NCBI GenBank assembly: GCA_016717145.1
Contig: JADKGD010000074.1
Span: 62,001-126,000, forward strand
From: Saprospiraceae bacterium
GTDB taxonomy: Bacteria > Bacteroidota > Bacteroidia > Chitinophagales > Saprospiraceae
Reading direction: 5' to 3'
DNA: 64,000 nucleotides
Position numbers and translations under genes: made by a program. Shown piece after piece: positions 8,340 through 18,825 of the stretch. The notes beneath the pieces were generated by a model. The model did no database searches and was not told the DNA's origin. It was given only the letters and a program-made list of their open reading frames with translations. Positions within the stretch are counted from its first letter, which is position 1, and each line of letters starts with the position of its first letter.

Positions 8340-10541
8340 CTAAAAATTAACCCTAACTGCTGTCCAGAAATTCCTTCCAGGAGCATTAATTCCGGATGCA
8401 AAATATCTGTGTTGAATATCCAACATATTCTCAATCCCAAATTGGATTTTTATTAGATTACTAATCTTGTATCCAAATCTAATATTATTTGTCATCCAGG
8501 CCGGCATACCTCCATTTGGCGCATATTGGGCATTATCTTCACCGCTTGGACTATAATTTTTAATGTCTTTTTTTGCATTAAATATCATATAGTAGCTTGC
8601 TTCAAATTTATTTGGATTATAATCAATTCCAAATTTTCCTATTAATGGTGGGATGTGATCAAGAGGAGAAATAATTCCTTCGTCCTTACTGCGACCAAAT
8701 GTGTAGGACATTGTACCATATGCAGACCAATTATCGTTAAATTTTTTCTTCAGCATTGAACTGAATCCATAAATATAACCTTTTGATTTATTGACAGAAG
8801 TGAAGACCTGACTCAATGAGTCATCGTATTGTATAAAAGATTGACCGTCTAATGTGCCTTTTGCCAAACTGATAAAATTTGACAATGAGGTGTAATAAAG
8901 GACATTCTCAAAGCTCCATGATCTATCAAAATATCCAAGATTAAGTTCCTGACTTAATGTTGACTCCGGTTTCAAATTAGGATTAGGCACTATGACCCTG
9001 CCTGGTTGAGATTCAAAAACTTTAGACAAGTCGTCAACATTTGGAGTTCTGAATCCTGTGCTAATTAAATAGCATGCTTTGAACCCTTTATTTGCGTAAA
9101 TCATACCAAGATTACCGGAATAAACAAGATTTTTCTGTTGCACCGCATCAAAAGGAAACGGGAAAAATGTTTTATCAGAAAATGAACTTTTTAGGTTATT
9201 GTAACCTAGTCTAATACCATCAGTCAGGATTAAGTGACTATTAATTTTATAATTGTGTGTAAAATAGACAGATGTGGTTATTTGTGTATTATTTCCATCC
9301 GGATACCTGGTATCGAGTGCTGTTTTGGCCCCTGTTGAAATATTTTCCTGCATTGCTCTGGACTTTAAACTATTCCATAATGCGTCAATTCCAAGGCGCA
9401 TTTCATTCTTTTCACCTTTTCTGACGCCAAAAATTTGAAGTCCTGCAATATGAACATCTTCGATGCGATGTTTTAGATTTTCACTTCCAAAATTTCTGTT
9501 ATGCCGACTTTCTCTTACACTTTGAAAACTTGTGTTAACATTGATTGACTCAAATATACCTTTTGATTTATATTCAAAATTATATATGGCCAATAATCTT
9601 TTTTGAGGGCCATAATACCATTCTGATGAATTCAAACCATCACCTTTTGGATCTGTAAGTCGATCATAACGCGGTATATTTGTAGAGTTTGAATATTGCA
9701 CGTTTAAACTATGTTTAATACTTTCTGAGGGCTTAAAAATTACTTTTTGTATCAGGTCAATTTGACTGTAACCACTAAATTTTTGTATCAATCTATTTTC
9801 ATTCTTAACAAGAACATCTTTACCATTGATACGATCTGCGTAAAATATTCTTTCCCCAAAATACCCGGCATCATAAAAAGGATTTTTTGAAGCACCCATC
9901 CTTAAATCACCAAAACTTGTATATGTCACACCCGAAAATAATGCTAATTTTTTCCAGCCCAGATTTAAGGTTGCATTCAGATTGGCCCCTTGATTTACAG
10001 AATGTATGCTTGATGATGCCGAACCAGAACATGCTACTTTTTCTCCATTACCAAATGTTGGATTTTTTGTTCTGAAATGAATTACACCTCCCAAGGCATC
10101 GCTACCATAAACTGTAGATCCTGGCCCACTTAATATCTCTACTCTTTCCAGTATGTTTGGATCAATCGTTATCGCATTTTGAAGATGACCTGCACGATAT
10201 ATCAGGTTATTCATCCTGACACCGTCTACTATTAATAAAAGTCTGCTTGCTTCAAAGCCGCGTAAAACCGGGCTTCCTCCACCTTGTTGGCTTCTCTGCA
10301 CAAAAACATCGCCGGAAGAAAGTAACAAATCCGCCACATTCAGTGCATTTTGTTGTACAATATATTTACTATTTAAAACGCGAATTTGTTGGGCTACATT
10401 TGATCTTGGTTCCAATACTCTGCTAGCAGAAATAACTACTTCATCCAAGTGAGTCAAAGAATCTGTTTTTATAATAAGTTGCCCATTTAGTTTTGCAACA
10501 CTTATAAAACATACCAATATGTATATATATATATTATTCAT
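8340..10541 (-). CDS. TonB-dependent outer-membrane receptor (haem/siderophore-receptor style)
   Basis: This is a 733-residue outer-membrane gated barrel. A signal peptide (residues 1-20, ending KLNGQ) is followed by a TonB-box-like segment DEVVISASR (about 33-41). The plug domain covers about 45-160, with GGSPVLRGFEASRLLLIVDG and ERVEILSGPGSTVYGSDALGGVI. A 22-strand barrel ends in aromatic FWTAVRVNF. The barrel carries FRTPNVDDL and NPNLKPE, as in haem, haemoglobin and siderophore receptors. It lacks the carboxypeptidase-like N-terminal domain of SusC proteins, so it is a classical receptor. The ligand cannot be fixed from sequence. It is probably co-transcribed with the 165-residue protein upstream (143-bp gap). 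Confidence 0.93.
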   Translation of the reverse strand: MNNIYIYILVCFISVAKLNGQLIIKTDSLTHLDEVVISASRVLEPRSNVAQQIRVLNSKYIVQQNALNVADLLLSSGDVFVQRSQQGGGSPVLRGFEASRLLLIVDGVRMNNLIYRAGHLQNAITIDPNILERVEILSGPGSTVYGSDALGGVIHFRTKNPTFGNGEKVACSGSASSSIHSVNQGANLNATLNLGWKKLALFSGVTYTSFGDLRMGASKNPFYDAGYFGERIFYADRINGKDVLVKNENRLIQKFSGYSQIDLIQKVIFKPSESIKHSLNVQYSNSTNIPRYDRLTDPKGDGLNSSEWYYGPQKRLLAIYNFEYKSKGIFESINVNTSFQSVRESRHNRNFGSENLKHRIEDVHIAGLQIFGVRKGEKNEMRLGIDALWNSLKSRAMQENISTGAKTALDTRYPDGNNTQITTSVYFTHNYKINSHLILTDGIRLGYNNLKSSFSDKTFFPFPFDAVQQKNLVYSGNLGMIYANKGFKACYLISTGFRTPNVDDLSKVFESQPGRVIVPNPNLKPESTLSQELNLGYFDRSWSFENVLYYTSLSNFISLAKGTLDGQSFIQYDDSLSQVFTSVNKSKGYIYGFSSMLKKKFNDNWSAYGTMSYTFGRSKDEGIISPLDHIPPLIGKFGIDYNPNKFEASYYMIFNAKKDIKNYSPSGEDNAQYAPNGGMPAWMTNNIRFGYKISNLIKIQFGIENMLDIQHRYFASGINAPGRNFWTAVRVNF

Positions 10542-10684
10542 AATACAAAATTTTAAATTTGAAATAATCTATCGTCAGAGGTGACAATAGGATTAAAAAT
10601 TATTATTGCCTAAACAATCTGGCGTTATCAACACTAGAATGGAATTGAAAAACAAAAATAATTGTCAAAAATATATATGGTATA

Positions 10685-11182
10685 TTAAGCTTTTGGAGGT
10701 TTTGTCAGTGAATTTGTGTATTCATATGATGTACAAAACCTCAATATAAAATTAGTTTGCATTTGTATAACTGTCATGATCAGAGACCAAAATTCAGTTT
10801 TATTGAGCATCGCCGGGGTCAGGATTGATGGAAAAAGCGTGAGTAAGATATTTCCTGTTTCCTGGTTGAATGCTTCAGAAAAAGAGGCTATCAGTACCTT
10901 TTCATTTATATCCCACAAACCGGTGACTATTACTTTGTTACCATATAATCGAACTGATTTTATGTCAAAGTACTCGCCATCTATTAACAACTCAGTACCA
11001 TTGACTTTATGTTCCTTAAAATATTGTAATTCAAAACTTAATGTTTGCAGGTAACAAGGAGATGCTATTTTTTTTTCTATGTCAAAATGATGCACAACTG
11101 TCCTTATCTGAAATAAGAACATCCCAATAATACTCTGATAAGTAATACAGAAAACAATAAATAAACAAAATTTATTTTTCAA
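10685..11182 (-). CDS. Unknown membrane-anchored or secreted protein upstream of the TonB receptor
   Basis: This 165-residue protein is not one I recognise. The N-terminus has a hydrophobic helix (FCLFIVFCITYQSIIGMFLF, residues 5-24) that acts as an anchor or uncleaved signal. The rest is moderately polar and looks rich in beta strands up to about 125, followed by a less hydrophobic tail rich in Thr/Asn. It lies upstream of the TonB receptor on the same strand, with a -7 box (TAGTTTTG on minus, 11204-11211) 22 bp before its ATG. It is therefore probably the first gene of a two-gene operon and may be an accessory to uptake. That is a context-only inference. Confidence 0.65.
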   Translation of the reverse strand: MKNKFCLFIVFCITYQSIIGMFLFQIRTVVHHFDIEKKIASPCYLQTLSFELQYFKEHKVNGTELLIDGEYFDIKSVRLYGNKVIVTGLWDINEKVLIASFSEAFNQETGNILLTLFPSILTPAMLNKTEFWSLIMTVIQMQTNFILRFCTSYEYTNSLTKPPKA

Positions 11183-11346
11183 AAGTCGTTTAAAATTTTA
11201 ATGCAAAACTATAAATTATTTGTTGTTTATCTTAGTTTTTTTATTGTTGTGTGGTTCTTAATTTGCCGTAGAAAAAAATAAGATCGTACATTTAGTAATC
11301 CGGCAATTGGTACAAAATCAAACCGTAATATGTTAATATTTTCTTA

Positions 11347-11382
11347 TTTGTATACTTTTATGAAATTAACATCTTATTTTTG
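11347..11382 (+). promoter_or_regulatory. Promoter of the thioredoxin-family gene
   Basis: TTTG (11347-11350), 24 bases, then TATTTTTG (11375-11382) follow the Bacteroidota TTTG / TAnnTTTG promoter pattern, although the spacer is at the long end. The -7 box is 30 bp from the ATG at 11412. Confidence 0.5.
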
Positions 11383-11411
11383 CGTTTTAAAACAAAATTA
11401 AAATTTCGTCG

Positions 11412-11945
11412 ATGAATATTATTTTCCTTAAAAAAAGTGTTTTAGCATCAGGTTTACTTTTATTTGGCGTTCTTTGGGTTAGTGCACAAACTAACGCTCA
11501 ACCTTCGGATTTCGCCATTTCGACACCAAGCTACAAAGCAGAAAATGCAGGATGGTTGGTAAATCTTGATGAAGCATATGCAAAGTCAAAAGAAACAGGT
11601 AGACCAATCATGGCTAATTTCACAGGTAGTGATTGGTGTGGTTGGTGCAAAAGATTGACGGCAAATGTATTCATTCATGAGGCATTTAAACAATGGGCAG
11701 AAAAAAATGTAGTGCTTTTGGAATTGGATTTTCCACGTGGAAAGTTTATTCCCGAAAATATTAAAGGACAAAACGCAAGTCTGCAACAAGCTTTTCAAGT
11801 ACAGGGTTTTCCAACAATATGGGTCTTTAGATTGGACAAAAATGAAGCAACAAATCAATATAGCATAGAATCATTGGGTAAAACGGGTTATATGGCAACT
11901 GTGGAAGAATTCACATCAGGCATAGACCAGATGATTAAAAAGTAA
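11412..11945 (+). CDS. Secreted thioredoxin-family protein (CGWC)
   Basis: This 177-residue thioredoxin-fold protein has a signal peptide at about residues 1-26 (hydrophobic LASGLLLFGVLWVSAQ). A thioredoxin domain covers about 45-175. The active-site motif is C76-G-W-C79-K in SDWCGWCKRL, as in thioredoxin_7/DsbD-gamma-like periplasmic proteins. The cis-proline segment is QGFPTIWVF. It probably reduces or isomerises disulfides in the periplasm; the partner is unknown. It stands alone between its own promoter and an intrinsic terminator at 11968-12008. Confidence 0.9.
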   Translation: MNIIFLKKSVLASGLLLFGVLWVSAQTNAQPSDFAISTPSYKAENAGWLVNLDEAYAKSKETGRPIMANFTGSDWCGWCKRLTANVFIHEAFKQWAEKNVVLLELDFPRGKFIPENIKGQNASLQQAFQVQGFPTIWVFRLDKNEATNQYSIESLGKTGYMATVEEFTSGIDQMIKK

Positions 11946-11967
11946 TACATTTTCCATAATCAATATT

Positions 11968-12008
11968 AAAAGGACCATGCAATTTTTTTGTATGGTCCTT
12001 TTGTTTTT
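11968..12008 (+). terminator. Intrinsic terminator after the thioredoxin-family gene
   Basis: The stem AAAGGACCATGCAA pairs with TTGTATGGTCCTTT (one G-T pair) around a short T loop and is followed by a T-rich tract. It begins 22 bp after the stop. Confidence 0.85.
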
Positions 12009-12150
12009 TATCTGCAGTTCCCAATAATTTTAGTTTAAATTTTTCGGCAAAACAATTTGGCTCTGCGACATTAATCATAGTTAGTGGCAAATCCATAGAA
12101 TCTTTATGCTATTTGGACGAAAATCCTTTAAAATTTCTTTCAGTATTTGT

Positions 12151-12158
12151 TACATTTG
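12151..12158 (+). promoter_or_regulatory. Possible -7 box in the spacer before sppA
   Basis: TACATTTG matches TAnnTTTG 113 bp upstream of sppA. No convincing -33 element was found. The remaining spacer from 12009 to 12270 is AT-rich, and I see no ORF or structure in it. Confidence 0.35.
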
Positions 12159-12270
12159 CGTAATCTTATTTTTTATTTAAATTAAGAATAAAAAATATCA
12201 TACATGTTTTGGCTTAGCTTTTTACTTTAATTCTTTTACAAGCTGAATTTTTCACAACATAACAACAACA

Positions 12271-14039
12271 ATGAAATCATTCTTTCCAACATTTTTCGCC
12301 TCATGTTTAGGTGTTTTTGCGGCGTTCGCATTATGCTTATTTGTTATCATAGCAATGGGTATATCCGGAATGTCAAAAACAACAGGATATAGTGACAATA
12401 CCATTCTAAAACTAAAACTTGAAGAATTTATACCTGAAAAAACAGATAATGTAAGTCAGCAATCCGTATTTATGGGCGGACAAGGCGAATCAATCGGCTT
12501 GAGAAGAATCTTAAAGTTATTGGAAGCTGCTGCAGCAGATTCCAAGATATCCGGAATTGTTTTAGAAAATAATTCTGTTGCCATCGGTCAGGCAAGTATA
12601 TTAAGTTTAATGCAGGGTTTTGAAAATTTAAAGAAAGTGGAAAATTTATTTATTCTTACGCCGATAACCATTCTCAGTCATCATATGTATTATGTTCGGT
12701 GGCTGACTCTATGTTTATAAATCCTCAAGGCGGTGTGGATTTGAAAGGATATGGCGCTTCTATACCTTTTTTCAAGAATATGCTGGATAAAGTGGGTGTC
12801 GAAATGAATATTTTTTATGCCGGAAACTTTAAAAGCGCAACAGAACCATTCCGTTTAACTGAAATGAGCGAGTTTAACAGGCTTCAGACGAAAGATTTTC
12901 TAACAGACATGAAAAATATCATGGTGGAGAAGATAGCGAAATCAAGGAAGATGGAAGCAGCAAAGATAGAAGGTATCATGACGAATTATGATGGAAGAAA
13001 TGGAAAACTTGCATTGGCAAACGGACTTGTTGATGGCTTGTATTACAAAGATGAATTTGAAGATTTTTTGAAGCGTAAAACCGGTACAGAGGCTGATAAA
13101 AAAATTAAATATATTTCACTTTCAAAATATAATGGCTTGGCCGACATAGATGAAGGAGAAGGTAAAGATAAGATTGCCATAATAAACGCAGAGGGAGAAA
13201 TCATTTATGGCTCAGACGAACTGGGTATAATCAGTGAAAAAAGATATATCGAAATGCTGACAAAAATCAGAAACGATAAAAAGATAAAAGCCGTAGTACT
13301 TAGAGTTAATTCCCCTGGAGGCAATGCATTTAGTAGTGATGTCATATGGAGGGAATTGGAAAAAATCAAAGAATCCGGAAAGCCTGTAATTGCTTCGTTT
13401 GGTGATTATGCAGCTTCAGGAGGCTATTATATTGCAGCCGGCGCAGATATGATTGTTGCACAGCCTAACACACTGACAGGTTCCATTGGCGTTTTTATGA
13501 TGTTTCCAAATGCTACAAAACTAATGAATGAGAAAATAGGTGTGACATTTGACACCATCAAAACACACCCATTCGCTACTGGCTTTAGTCCATTTTTAAA
13601 TTTAAGTGACAAAGAGAAAGAATTATTGCAAGAATCAACTATGGATATATATGATTTATTTATTGACAGGGTTTCGAAAGGAAGAAAATTATCCATAGAC
13701 AGTACTAAAGTAATTGCACAAGGTAGGGTTTGGACAGGAAAAAAAGCAAAAGAAATAGGTCTTGTAGATGAACTTGGCAATCTTGATGATGCCATTAAAA
13801 TTGCAGCAGATAAAGCAGGTATTCAAACTTACAAAATTGTTGAATATCCTACAATCAAAGAGGACTTTATATCTACCATAATAAAAGAAATACAAAAAGG
13901 ACAAGGCGGAGAAGAAGCCATCAAATTATTTTCCACAAAAGACGAGCGTAAACTTTATGAACAATACCAAAGTCTAAAGGGAATCTTAAGATGTAAAGAA
14001 CCAAATGCCAGATTGCCTTTTATATTTGATTTCAACTAA
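12271..14039 (+). CDS. sppA: Signal peptide peptidase SppA (67K type), one frameshift
   Basis: SppA is a membrane-bound Ser/Lys protease that degrades cleaved signal peptides. The gene is read in two frames. The first part (12271 to about 12634) has the N-terminal anchor helix (SCLGVFAAFALCLFVIIAMG) and the start of the first crotonase-like domain. The second part carries the catalytic lysine in AGNFKSATEPF (codon 12831-12833). It also has the C-terminal domain with VNSPGGNAFSSD and the nucleophile serine in DYAASGGYYIA (codon 13416-13418). Restoring one A in the aaagaaag run near 12631-12637 joins them as SGKFIYSYADNHSQSSY, exactly the family sequence. Total is about 590 residues, the normal double-domain length. 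I judge the break a consensus error, not a pseudogene. Confidence 0.92.
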
Positions 14040-14139
14040 TCTATATTAAAATACAATCTTTTAACTAGAAGGAGAACCCTATATAAAATTAGTTGGCTTT
14101 CTATTTTACGAAAATGGTCAGAATATTTCAAACTGTGAA

Positions 14140-14880
14140 CTACAGTTCATAATTGGGCTTAATAGAATGTATTCTGTCAGAACCATCGTAAAATTTCCTG
14201 ATAATACTAACGACATCATCCGGGTCATCAACTATAGGGAGAAGATCTATGTCTTTTTCTGATACGTTATTAAATTGTTTACACATCACATCAATAACCC
14301 ACTGTTTAAGACCTGTCCAATATTCCGAACCCACCAAAATAACCGGTACCTGAGAAATCTTATTCGTTTGAATCAAAGTCAAGACTTCAAACATCTCATC
14401 AAGTGTTCCAAATCCTCCAGGACAAACAATAAATGCCTGAGCATACTTAACAAACATAACCTTTCTCACAAAAAAGTATCTATGATGCAATGTTTTACTT
14501 GCATCAATATATGGATTATTGAATTGTTCAAATGGCAAATCTATATTCAAACCTACTGAAAGGCCTCCATGCATATATGCGCCTTTATTGGCCGCTTCCA
14601 TAATTCCAGGACCACCACCAGTGATCACTCCAAAGCCCTCATCAATACACTTTGCAGCTATGTCAGTAGCAAGCTGATAGTATTTATCGTCTGGTTTTGT
14701 TCTCGCCGAACCAAATATGGAAACACAAGGGTCGAATCTGTTTAAGGTCTCAAAACCATCAACGAATTCTGCAATAACCTTAAACATAGTCCACGAATTT
14801 TCACCCTTTATTTCACTCCATTTTTTTAATTGCCGAAGTTCGTGTTTATTTGCATTTATATCTAAATGATCACTCATCAA
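14140..14880 (-). CDS. LOG-family (TIGR00730-like) Rossmann protein
   Basis: This 246-residue protein of the lysine-decarboxylase-like LOG family has signature motifs GGGPGIMEAANKGA (residues about 88-101) and PGGFGTLDEMFE (about 154-165). The N-terminal ~60 residues match the longer bacterial subtype. LOG proteins hydrolyse cytokinin riboside 5'-monophosphate or AMP to base and ribose-5-phosphate. Many bacterial members probably act as nucleotide hydrolases, and the older 'lysine decarboxylase' label is wrong. The gene is monocistronic, converges on sppA, and lies 79 bp from the regulator that precedes it on the same strand. Confidence 0.9.
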   Translation of the reverse strand: MMSDHLDINANKHELRQLKKWSEIKGENSWTMFKVIAEFVDGFETLNRFDPCVSIFGSARTKPDDKYYQLATDIAAKCIDEGFGVITGGGPGIMEAANKGAYMHGGLSVGLNIDLPFEQFNNPYIDASKTLHHRYFFVRKVMFVKYAQAFIVCPGGFGTLDEMFEVLTLIQTNKISQVPVILVGSEYWTGLKQWVIDVMCKQFNNVSEKDIDLLPIVDDPDDVVSIIRKFYDGSDRIHSIKPNYEL

Positions 14881-14959
14881 AAAAACTTATTTAAAAAATA
14901 AAACCTGCTTTGAAATCGACTATGCAGATAAAATGTATTTTGTATTTGTATAGTCAACC

Positions 14960-16235
14960 TCAAACCAACTCACCTTTATAGTGCTCAAACTCAACTTTCA
15001 AATATTTGACCAAGTCATTAAAATTATCAAACTTATCAAATAAGGCATCAAAAGAAGACCTGTCACTTTTTCCTTTGTATACAAACATTTCAACATCTTT
15101 TGAAGTAATGCCAACTCCTGAAAGAATAATTAAACGTTCGATAACATTTCTCAGTTCACGAATATTTCCTGACCAATTTACTTGTTGTAAAAGTTTAATT
15201 GCTGATGGTTCAATTTTTTTATGTGCCATATTATATTCGTCACAAATCAAAGAAATGAAATGTTGTATCAAAGTTGGTATGTCATCAATCCGCTCGTTTA
15301 ATGAAGGCACCTGTATAATTATTACGGCTAAACGGTGGTACAGATCTTCCCTGAAATTACCTTTTGCTATTTCTACCCGTAAATCTTTGTTAGTAGCAGC
15401 AATTACCCTTACATCAACAGTAAGATCTTTTTCTCCTCCAACTCTGGTTATTTTATTTTCTTGCAAAGCCCTCAATACCTTTGCTTGTGCTGATAGACTC
15501 ATATCGCCTATTTCATCTAAAAACAAAGGTACCGCCATGTGCCTGTTCAAATTTACCCAATCGTTGTTTAATTGCAGATGTAAAGGAACCTTTCTCATGA
15601 CCAAAAAGTTCGCTTTCTATTAATTCAGACGGGATAGCAGCACAATTCACTTCGATAATAGGGTAATCTTTTCTTTTACTGAACTGGTGTATCCATCTGG
15701 CTACCAACTCTTTACCTGTTCCGTTCTGGCCATTTATGAGTACTCTTGCATCAGTAGGAGCCACTTTCTCAATGGTTGATTTTATAATAGAAATTCCTTC
15801 GGAATCGCCAATGATGTCCTGGACTTTAGACCCGGTAACTCTTTTTTGAAGAACCTTTTTATCAGTAATCAATGACGATTTATCCAAAGCATTCCTGAGT
15901 GTTATCAACAATCTATTAAGATCCGGTGGTTTTTGAATAAAATCAAAAGCTCCTTTTTTTACAGCTTCTACTGCCGTATCAATATTTCCGTGACCGGAAA
16001 TCATGACAACCGGAGTGTCTGGCGAAATGTTCTGAATTTTTTCGATGGCTTCCATGCCATCCATTCTAGGCATTTTTACATCCAGAATAATAACATCATA
16101 ATGATTTTGCTTAATCTTAACAATACAATCCAGACCATCGGGTGATTCGTCAATCTCATACTTTTCAAACTCCAATATGTCTCTAAGGGTTTTTCTGATG
16201 CTTTTATCGTCATCAACAATTAGAATTTTAGCCAT
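14960..16235 (-). CDS. NtrC-like response regulator (receiver + AAA+), frameshifted, lacking the Fis HTH
   Basis: The receiver domain (residues 1-120) has phospho-acceptor D52 in VIILDVKMP. An AAA+ sigma-54-activator domain follows, with Walker A GQNGTGKE, the loop GSFTSA where GAFTGA is usual, Walker B LFLDEIGD and an arginine-finger region ending in NWSGNIRELRNVIERL. One extra A in the run at 15525-15527 breaks the frame at GGT-LFLDEIG; removing it joins both halves. The C-terminus stops about 15 residues into the usual linker to the HTH. The 79 bp before the next gene are too short for one and do not encode one in any frame. The start is the ATG at 16235. The protein may control transcription through sigma-54 or another partner; see findings. 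Confidence 0.85.
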
Positions 16236-16383
16236 TTAATTTCTCTTTTAAGCAATAAAAATAATGATCAACACCTTTATATAAACTTTATGCAAAGGTT
16301 TGAAAGTGTAAATATACATATGATTTTTATTATATAGGTAATTTTGTTACTGTCAATTTTATAAATATTATTTATTTTTATAA

Positions 16384-16418
16384 TTTGTATTAAATTAATG
16401 TAACAGTTCATATCTTTG
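16384..16418 (+). promoter_or_regulatory. Promoter of ddl
   Basis: TTTG (16384-16387), 23 bases, TATCTTTG (16411-16418) match the Bacteroidota consensus well. The -7 box is 50 bp from the ddl ATG. Confidence 0.65.
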
Positions 16419-16467
16419 ATTTGTAATTTCTTATATAATAATTTTAAACATTCTTAAAAGCAGTTAA

Positions 16468-17561
16468 ATGTCAATTTTAAATCTTGCAGTTTTAATAGGA
16501 GGCAAATCTACAGAACATGAAATTTCTTTGAGGTCCGGTCGAAGCATTATTAATGCATTAAATAAAAAAAAGTATAATCTTTTTGTTGTTGGAATTAGTA
16601 AGAAAGGAAAGTGGTACTTGTATGAAAATGAAAGTTATCTGGAAAATGAACATGATAATAAGAACATTTCATTGAGGCCTTCATCCAGCGAAGTAAATTT
16701 AGATACAGATGGCAAAAAAGCATTTTTGTATAGTAAAAAAGGTAATAAAAAGCTTTTTAAGATAGATGTAGTTTTTCCTGCATTACATGGAGCCTATGGC
16801 GAGGATGGCGCTTTACAAGGCCTGTTAAGAAATGTGAATGTAGCTTTTGTGGGTGTAGATTTATTGGCTTCAGCTATAGGCATGGATAAAGACATTTCTA
16901 AAAGGCTTTGGAGAGATGCCGGTATTCCAATTGCAAAATTTGAAGTCATCACTGCAACAAATAAATCATCTTTTAGTTATGACAAATTATCCAAAAAGCT
17001 TGGACCTATTATGTTCGTAAAGCCAGCAAATGCAGGCTCTTCAGTCGGTGTACACAAAGTGACAAATAAAGAAGAGTATACTGTGGCACTCAAAGATGCT
17101 TTAACATATGATAGAAAATTATTAGTCGAAGAAGCCGTCTCTGGTGTTGAAGTTGAATGCGCTATCCTTGGCAATGCTGATCCAAAGGCTTCCGTCATCG
17201 GAGGTATTGTACCCACTGACAAATTCTATTCATACGATGCAAAGTATATCAGCACGACTGGGGCAAAAACAATGATTCCCGCACCAATAGATCAAAAACT
17301 TAGTAAACACATTCAGAATACAGCGATCAAAGCATATAAATGTATTGGAGCGGAAGGTCTTTCAAGGGTAGATTTTTTCTTAAAGAGGATAACACCATTA
17401 TCTTGAATGAGATCAACACACTACCTGGATTTACCGATATCAGCATGTATCCTAAACTTTGGGAAGCAAGTGGTCTACCCTATTCGGATTTACTTGATAA
17501 ACTAATTAAATTAGGTTTGGAACGTCATAAAGAACTTGGAAAACTTAAACTGGTCTGGTGA
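16468..17561 (+). CDS. ddl: D-alanine--D-alanine ligase, one frameshift
   Basis: Ddl makes the D-Ala-D-Ala dipeptide for peptidoglycan using ATP. It is an ATP-grasp enzyme, with N-terminal VLIGGKSTEHEISLRSG, HGAYGEDGALQGLL, KPANAGSSVGVHKV, EEAVSGVEVECAILG, and C-terminal LNEINTLPGFTDISMYP carrying the metal-binding Glu and Asn and the phosphate-contact region. The frame breaks at 17382-17384, where FFLKEDNTI needs four A but three are present. The N-part ends in a spurious stop at 17406, and the C-part is open from about 17340 to 17561. The joined protein is about 364 residues, normal for the family. The break lies in a homopolymer, so I read it as a consensus error in an essential gene. Confidence 0.93.
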
Positions 17562-17595
17562 TGTAATGTGCCAAAACTAAGTGTTTTTTATGTTT

Positions 17596-18783
17596 CTAAA
17601 AGTCATACACCATGACTTGATCATCATATTTTATGGTTACTTTGGGTTTATTGGAAATTTCAACTTTACCGATAATTTTAGCATCAATATTAAAGCTTTT
17701 TGAAATAGAAATAATTTCCTCGGCTACGCTAAGTTCAGGGACATAACACTCGAGTCGATGCCCCATATTAAACACCTGAAATAACTCCTGGTAACTTAAT
17801 CCTGATTCGTCCTTTATTAAATTAAACAGAGGTGGAATTTGAAATAAATTATCTTTAACAATATTGATGTTTTTATCAATGAATTTACCTACTTTGGTTT
17901 GGCCGCCTCCACTACAATGTATCAGGCCATGAATATGTTTTTTATATTTTTGAACAATTGGTTTAAGAACAGGCAAATAGGTTCTTGTTGGAGAAAGCAC
18001 CAACTGTCCTACATCCATTTTGACTCCATCAATGTCAATAATATCTGTTAGTTTTTTAGAACCGGTATACACAACATCCAAGGGAATAAAACTATTAAAT
18101 GACTCCGGGTATTTAATCGCGTATTCTTTACTAAACACGTCATGACGGGAAGATGTAAGACCATTACTTCCCATCCCTCCATTATAACGATTTTCATAAA
18201 TAGCCTGTCCTGAAGAACTCAAACCGACAATGTAATCTCCCTCTTTAATGTCAATATTGATAATATCGGATCGTTTCATTCTGGCGAAAGCGGTATATCC
18301 AACGTCAATAGTTCTTACAATGTCACCAACATCTGCTGTTTCTCCTCCTGCCATCATAATGTGTACGCCATACTTGCCTAATTCCTCAATATAATCTTCT
18401 GCATAATTAATAATGGTAGAAATTACATCACCGGAAATTATACTCTTATTCCGGCCAATAGTGGAGGATAACACTATTTGATCTAGACAACCAATACAAG
18501 CCATATCGTCAAGATTCATAGCAATAGCATCTTCTACAATACCCTTCCAGACCGAAATATCTCCGGTTTCTTTCCAATAAATATACGCAAGGCTGGTTTT
18601 ACTCCCTGCGGTATCTGCATGCATAATATTACAATAATCAATATCTCCCCCTACAATATCCGGTATAATCTTACAAAAAGCATTCGGGAAAATACCTTTG
18701 TCCAAATGTTGGATTGCATTATGGACATCTTCTTTTGATGCAGAAACACCTCGCAAATCATATTTCAGGTCGGGTTTGCTCAT
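17596..18783 (-). CDS. purM: Phosphoribosylformylglycinamidine cyclo-ligase (AIR synthase)
   Basis: PurM converts FGAM and ATP to aminoimidazole ribonucleotide in purine synthesis. At 395 residues it belongs to the longer, divergent branch found in Bacteroidota. PurM-fold landmarks are MHADTAGSKTSLAY (about 54-67), IVEDAIAMNLDDMACIG (about 81-97), MMAGGETADVGDIVRTIDVG (142-161), VGLSSSGQAIYENRYNGGMGSNG, and the glycine-rich HCSGGGQTKVGKF. The C-terminal AIRS_C part contains FNMGHRLECYV. A -7 box (TACCTTTG on minus, 18818-18825) is 35 bp upstream. It is convergent with ddl, 34 bp apart, and no other pur gene is in the window. Confidence 0.92.
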   Translation of the reverse strand: MSKPDLKYDLRGVSASKEDVHNAIQHLDKGIFPNAFCKIIPDIVGGDIDYCNIMHADTAGSKTSLAYIYWKETGDISVWKGIVEDAIAMNLDDMACIGCLDQIVLSSTIGRNKSIISGDVISTIINYAEDYIEELGKYGVHIMMAGGETADVGDIVRTIDVGYTAFARMKRSDIINIDIKEGDYIVGLSSSGQAIYENRYNGGMGSNGLTSSRHDVFSKEYAIKYPESFNSFIPLDVVYTGSKKLTDIIDIDGVKMDVGQLVLSPTRTYLPVLKPIVQKYKKHIHGLIHCSGGGQTKVGKFIDKNINIVKDNLFQIPPLFNLIKDESGLSYQELFQVFNMGHRLECYVPELSVAEEIISISKSFNIDAKIIGKVEISNKPKVTIKYDDQVMVYDF

Positions 18784-18817
18784 AAGTTTAGTATGATTGG
18801 CAAGTTTAATAATGTTG

Positions 18818-18825
18818 CAAAGGTA
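18818..18825 (-). promoter_or_regulatory. -7 box of purM
   Basis: TACCTTTG on the minus strand fits TAnnTTTG, 35 bp before the purM start. No clear -33 was seen. The rest of the spacer from 18826 to 19198 is strongly AT-rich, and I see no ORF, hairpin or repeat in it. Confidence 0.45.

Noticed and set aside
12699..14039. Separate downstream start for the second half of sppA
   Set aside because: The ATG is an internal Met of the joined protein; the halves fuse exactly after one added A, so they are one gene.
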